From Deltaproteobacteria bacterium (GTDB taxonomy: Bacteria > Desulfobacterota > Desulfobacteria > Desulfobacterales > Desulfatirhabdiaceae): a stretch of 9,349 nucleotides of DNA. A program made the position numbers and the translations under genes. This document shows, one piece after another, positions 6,352 to 9,349 of this stretch. The notes below the pieces were generated by a model. The model ran no database searches, had not been told where the DNA came from, and saw only the letters and a program-made list of their open reading frames with translations. The first letter of the stretch is position 1. Every line of letters starts with the position of its first letter. The DNA is taken from NCBI GenBank assembly GCA_021778975.1, contig JAJYBO010000103.1, positions 1 through 9,349 of the forward strand, written 5' to 3'.

Positions 6352-8601
6352 ATGACCACTCCGACAGACAACGATCCTAAAGCTCCCTTAAAACGGAAAA
6401 AACTGGGCGAGTTATTGATTTATGCGGGCCTGATAACTCAAGGCAACCTTGAAGAAGCGCTCAAAATTCAGAAGTCCCAGAAAAAGAAAATCGGCCAGAT
6501 TCTGATTGATATGGGCGTGACCAGTGATGAGCAGATTGCCAAGGCGCTGTCCAGCCAGTTGAAAATTCCGTTTGTTCGTCTCAACGATGTGCAGATTCCC
6601 AAGGAGATCATCGCTCTGGTGCCCCAGGAACTGGCGGAAAACTATATGTTGATACCGGTTCGAGAAGTCAAGAAGCAGCTCGTTATCGCAATGGCGAATC
6701 CTTTGGAGTTTTACGCACTGGATGACCTGCGGTTCATTACGCAAATGAAACTGTTTCTGACCGTTGCGCCCCAGAGCGACATCCTGAGCGCCATTGGCAG
6801 AAGCTATCCGCGCAAAAGCCTTGAAATGGAGTTGGGGCCAGATTTAGGGCTGGCGGATGGTGTCGAGATTGTTGGTCAGGTCAAGGAAAAAGAACAGAAT
6901 GTTCAGGATCTGCTCAATTTGACCGAGCAGCCGCCGGTGGTGCGGTTCACAAACACGGTGCTGGCCGATGCCATTCGTCTGAAAGCCAGTGACGTCCATA
7001 TCGAACCCCAGAAAGACAGCGTGGTCATTCGTTATCGGGTGGATGGCATCATGCGGGAAATCATGCAGATAGACAAGCAGATTCACCTGTCGCTGGTATC
7101 CCGGATCAAGATTATTTCCAACATGGACATTTCCATCCGCCGAAAACCCCAGGATGGCAGGGCGCAGGTCAAGGTTGCGGATAAACGCTACGATCTCCGG
7201 GTTTCCACTATCCCCGCCTCTTTTGGGGAAAAGGTGACGATCCGGATATTGAACCCCAGCGCCGGCGGTCTGGGCGTCGAAGAACTGGGGCTCTCCGAAA
7301 GAGATCTCAAACATTTCGGCGAAGCCATTGCCAGACCCCAGGGAATCATTCTGGTGACAGGCCCGACCGGCAGTGGCAAATCCTCGACACTTTATACCGC
7401 GCTCAAACGTTTGAACACGCCCAAAGTCAATATCGTCACGGTCGAAGACCCTGTGGAATTTGAAATTACCGGTATCAATCAGGTGCAGATCAACCCCAAA
7501 GCCGGCATTACGTTTGCCGATGGCCTCAGATCTATATTGCGTCAGGATCCGGATATCGTCATGGTTGGTGAAATTCGGGACAGCGAAACGGCCCGCATTG
7601 CGTTTCAGGCTGCGCAAACCGGGCATCTGGTGCTTTCTACGCTGCACACCAACGATGCACCGTCCGCGGTTACCCGTCTTTTAGACATGGGGGTGGATTC
7701 TTTTGTCATTGCCGATTCCCTGCTGGCGGTGTTGGGGCAGCGTCTGGTGCGCGGCATCTGCAAGAAATGTAAAACCGTTGACCCGTTGACCCCCCAGATA
7801 TTCGAACAACTGGCGCCCATCATCCGGCCCGATCGCACCAAGCGGTTCTGGAAAGGCGCCGGCTGTGAAGCCTGTCAATATACGGGTTATGCCGGACGGC
7901 TGGGCATATTCGAACTCCTGATGATTACGCCATCCATCAAGGAGATTTTGGCGAAAGACGTTCCTGCTGTCGCCATCCGGAAGGCCGCGGAAAAAGAAGG
8001 GTTCACCACCCTGAGTATGGATGGTATCACCAAAGCGTTTCAGGGGCTTACCACCATCGAGGAGGTTTTTCGCGTGGCGCCTCCGGAATATGACGAAACC
8101 TCTCAGGAATCACTGGATGCCGCTGTGGAATGCCGGATATCCGAGCCTGGCGCAACAGCGTCTGCACCGGAAGTTCCGGGTCAAAGTCCGCCGTCTTGTG
8201 TTGCCAGCGTGCATCCGGATAAAATTCTGGTTGTAGATGACAATCAGGTCATTTTGAAGATTCTCAAAAACATTCTGGAATCTAACAATTACCTGGTCAT
8301 GACCGCGCTGAACGGCATCGAGGCGCTTAAAATCGCGTATCAGGAAAAACCGGTACTGATTATCACCGATTACATGATGCCGGAAATGGATGGCATGACG
8401 CTTATCAAAAAGCTCAAATCACAACTGGCCACCCGGTTCATTCCGGTCATCATGCTGACATCGAAGGATGAGGTGGACACGGAAGTTGAAATCATCAACG
8501 CCGGTGCGGACGATTACCTTACCAAGCCGGTAAACCCAAAGCGTTTGCTGGCCAGGATCAACAGGTTCATGAACCGGCCGGGTTCCACGGAATCGGAGTA
8601 A
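6352..8601 (+). CDS. PilB/GspE-type secretion ATPase fused to a C-terminal response-regulator receiver domain
   Basis: The 749-residue protein is a type IV pilus/type II secretion assembly ATPase with an added REC domain. Residues 17-69 are an MshEN-like N-terminal domain: two 24-residue motifs (17-40 and 46-69) separated by five residues, the arrangement of c-di-GMP-binding MshEN. The ATPase core has Walker A GPTGSGKS (337-344), Walker B DIVMVGEIRD with Glu407, a His box TGHLVLSTLHTND (423-435), and a zinc tetracysteine (470, 473, 505, 508) typical of PilB/GspE. A flexible Ser/Pro/Ala-rich linker (about 578-622) leads to a complete receiver domain (624-742) with acidic pair Asp629/Asp630, phosphoacceptor Asp673, Thr703 and Lys725. 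The ATPase would power pilin or pseudopilin assembly at the inner membrane. No pilC, pilT, pilin or gsp genes are nearby. ATG6352 has only a weak ribosome binding site. Assignment as pilB versus gspE is open, so no symbol is given. Confidence 0.95.
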   Translation: MTTPTDNDPKAPLKRKKLGELLIYAGLITQGNLEEALKIQKSQKKKIGQILIDMGVTSDEQIAKALSSQLKIPFVRLNDVQIPKEIIALVPQELAENYMLIPVREVKKQLVIAMANPLEFYALDDLRFITQMKLFLTVAPQSDILSAIGRSYPRKSLEMELGPDLGLADGVEIVGQVKEKEQNVQDLLNLTEQPPVVRFTNTVLADAIRLKASDVHIEPQKDSVVIRYRVDGIMREIMQIDKQIHLSLVSRIKIISNMDISIRRKPQDGRAQVKVADKRYDLRVSTIPASFGEKVTIRILNPSAGGLGVEELGLSERDLKHFGEAIARPQGIILVTGPTGSGKSSTLYTALKRLNTPKVNIVTVEDPVEFEITGINQVQINPKAGITFADGLRSILRQDPDIVMVGEIRDSETARIAFQAAQTGHLVLSTLHTNDAPSAVTRLLDMGVDSFVIADSLLAVLGQRLVRGICKKCKTVDPLTPQIFEQLAPIIRPDRTKRFWKGAGCEACQYTGYAGRLGIFELLMITPSIKEILAKDVPAVAIRKAAEKEGFTTLSMDGITKAFQGLTTIEEVFRVAPPEYDETSQESLDAAVECRISEPGATASAPEVPGQSPPSCVASVHPDKILVVDDNQVILKILKNILESNNYLVMTALNGIEALKIAYQEKPVLIITDYMMPEMDGMTLIKKLKSQLATRFIPVIMLTSKDEVDTEVEIINAGADDYLTKPVNPKRLLARINRFMNRPGSTESE

Positions 8602-8620
8602 AGCGGAAGTTTCGACGCTT

Positions 8621-8659
8621 GTCGGACTCAACGGCGCCAGGGATATTCCGACTGTCGGA
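8621..8659. promoter_or_regulatory. Inverted repeats upstream of the Phd-like gene, possible operator
   Basis: The 93-bp gap after the ATPase gene contains GTCGGA (8621-8626), TCCGAC (8647-8652) and GTCGGA (8654-8659). The last two form a 13-base palindrome with a single central base, and the first can pair with the middle copy across a 20-base loop. Phd/YefM antitoxins usually bind palindromes just upstream of their own start and repress their operon, so this is a plausible operator 36 bases before the ATG. It has no T-run and makes a poor terminator. The function is inferred. Confidence 0.35.
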
Positions 8660-8697
8660 TTCTGGACATTTTCAAGTTGCCGCTGACAGGATACATG

Positions 8698-9349
8698 ATG
8701 AAAACTGTTTCATATAGTGAACTGCGTAACAATCTGAAAAGTGTTATGGATATGGTATGTGATAGTCATGAACCTGTCATCGTGGTTCGTAAGAACGGTG
8801 AGAGAACAGTCGTGTTGTCATATACCGATTATTCTTCTTTACATTCATTGAGCCGTTCTAACATGTCGGAACGTTTACATAAAAATAATAAACACAAAGT
8901 TTATGACATTAACCTTGTCAATTCGATGATTAAAAAATATTCTGGTAGGGATAATTATATTCCTGTCAAGAATATTTCAATGGACATTGAAACAAAAGAA
9001 AGAATATATAAACTCATACGGCTGAATGATGACCAGTTTTATTTACTCTATAAGAACAGTATTTCGATATTTGAAGATTACACACATTTAATGTCTCTGT
9101 CTATGGATAAAGATATTATCTATTCAAGTTTTTCTAAGATGTATATAACATTGAAAGATCTGTTTGGAGAAAGTGGAAAATATTACGACGATTGGAAGGG
9201 TTGCTTTTCTTTCCCTTTTTTGATTCATTTTCAAAAAGATGATGAAATATTTGGATATTTAATGAATGTTTGTAATGTTAGATCATCAATAGAGTTCAAA
9301 ATAGCAAAATTGATTCATGCGGATGATAAACAGCTTAAAAGAGATATTA
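8698..9349 (+). CDS. Phd/YefM-type antitoxin domain with long unrecognised C-terminal extension (partial, runs off window)
   Basis: The reading frame is open from ATG8698 to the window end (217 codons, no stop). The first ~60 residues are a typical Phd/YefM antitoxin fold: MKTVSYSELRNNLKSVMD, then EPVIVVRKNGERTVVLSYTDY, then SSLHSLSRSNMSERL. Such domains bind DNA, and in ordinary antitoxins of about 80-90 residues a short tail neutralises a RelE/Doc-like toxin. Here the frame continues for at least 150 more residues of aromatic, Lys/Asp-rich sequence that I do not recognise, including KYYDDWKGCFSFPFLIHF and DEIFGYLMN. ATG8698 was chosen over ATG8695 because AGGA (8688-8691) lies 6 bases from it and homologues begin MKTVSYSE. 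Base composition is much more AT-rich than neighbouring genes, especially beyond 8880, which suggests horizontal acquisition. No partner toxin is visible, but one may lie beyond the window. Confidence 0.8.
   Translation, partial: MKTVSYSELRNNLKSVMDMVCDSHEPVIVVRKNGERTVVLSYTDYSSLHSLSRSNMSERLHKNNKHKVYDINLVNSMIKKYSGRDNYIPVKNISMDIETKERIYKLIRLNDDQFYLLYKNSISIFEDYTHLMSLSMDKDIIYSSFSKMYITLKDLFGESGKYYDDWKGCFSFPFLIHFQKDDEIFGYLMNVCNVRSSIEFKIAKLIHADDKQLKRDI

Noticed and set aside
6844..7647. 267-codon minus-strand open frame inside the ATPase gene
   Set aside because: It is antisense to the Walker A/B and His-box region of a secure gene, and its composition reads as a mirrored coding frame.
8633..8659. 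Terminator for the ATPase gene
   Set aside because: The perfect palindrome has a single-base centre and is not followed by a T-tract. An operator role fits better.
1..9349. tRNA, rRNA, CRISPR array, transposase or integrase
   Set aside because: I saw no cloverleaf-like sequence, no regularly spaced direct repeats and no recombinase motifs on either strand by reading. No covariance-model search was possible.

Overview
The window looks like chromosomal DNA of a Gram-negative bacterium, most likely a sulfate-reducing Desulfobacterota (Desulfobacterales-type). That placement is an inference from three things: the style of the proteins, the gene mix, and an intergenic palindromic repeat at the left end of a kind I associate with those genomes. 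It was not tested by a search. Most of the window is moderately GC-rich (34 G/C in the 60 bases 7561-7620). The last ~600 bases are strikingly AT-rich (12 G/C in 8881-8940).

Layout. 1-309 has no gene I can support. It holds a promoter-like sequence reading leftward out of the window and a 163-bp imperfect palindromic repeat. 310-5112 carries three minus-strand genes. A PP-loop protein of the MnmA/tRNA 2-thiouridylase superfamily comes first in the direction of transcription and ends at an intrinsic terminator (4070-4106). A DUF21-CBS-CorC/HlyC membrane protein follows, and 27 bp later priA, the replication-restart helicase; these last two probably form one transcription unit. An 83-bp divergent intergenic region (5113-5195) separates this block from the plus-strand genes.

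5196-8601 on the plus strand encodes endonuclease III (nth), a small stand-alone Hpt phosphotransfer protein, and a PilB/GspE-type secretion ATPase with a complete response-regulator receiver domain at its C-terminus. The Hpt gene lies 55 bp upstream of the ATPase. This suggests a phosphorelay that controls the motor ATPase directly, possibly together with c-di-GMP sensing through its N-terminal MshEN-like domain. No other pilus or type II secretion genes are in the window. A small remnant of the left-end repeat overlaps the Hpt stop codon.

8602-9349 begins a different kind of DNA. After inverted repeats that could be an operator, an AT-rich gene starts with a full Phd/YefM antitoxin domain and then continues in frame for at least ~150 residues of unrecognised protein, running off the window. 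The two points most worth following are the Hpt plus ATPase-REC pair and this extended antitoxin-like protein. Everything else is ordinary housekeeping.
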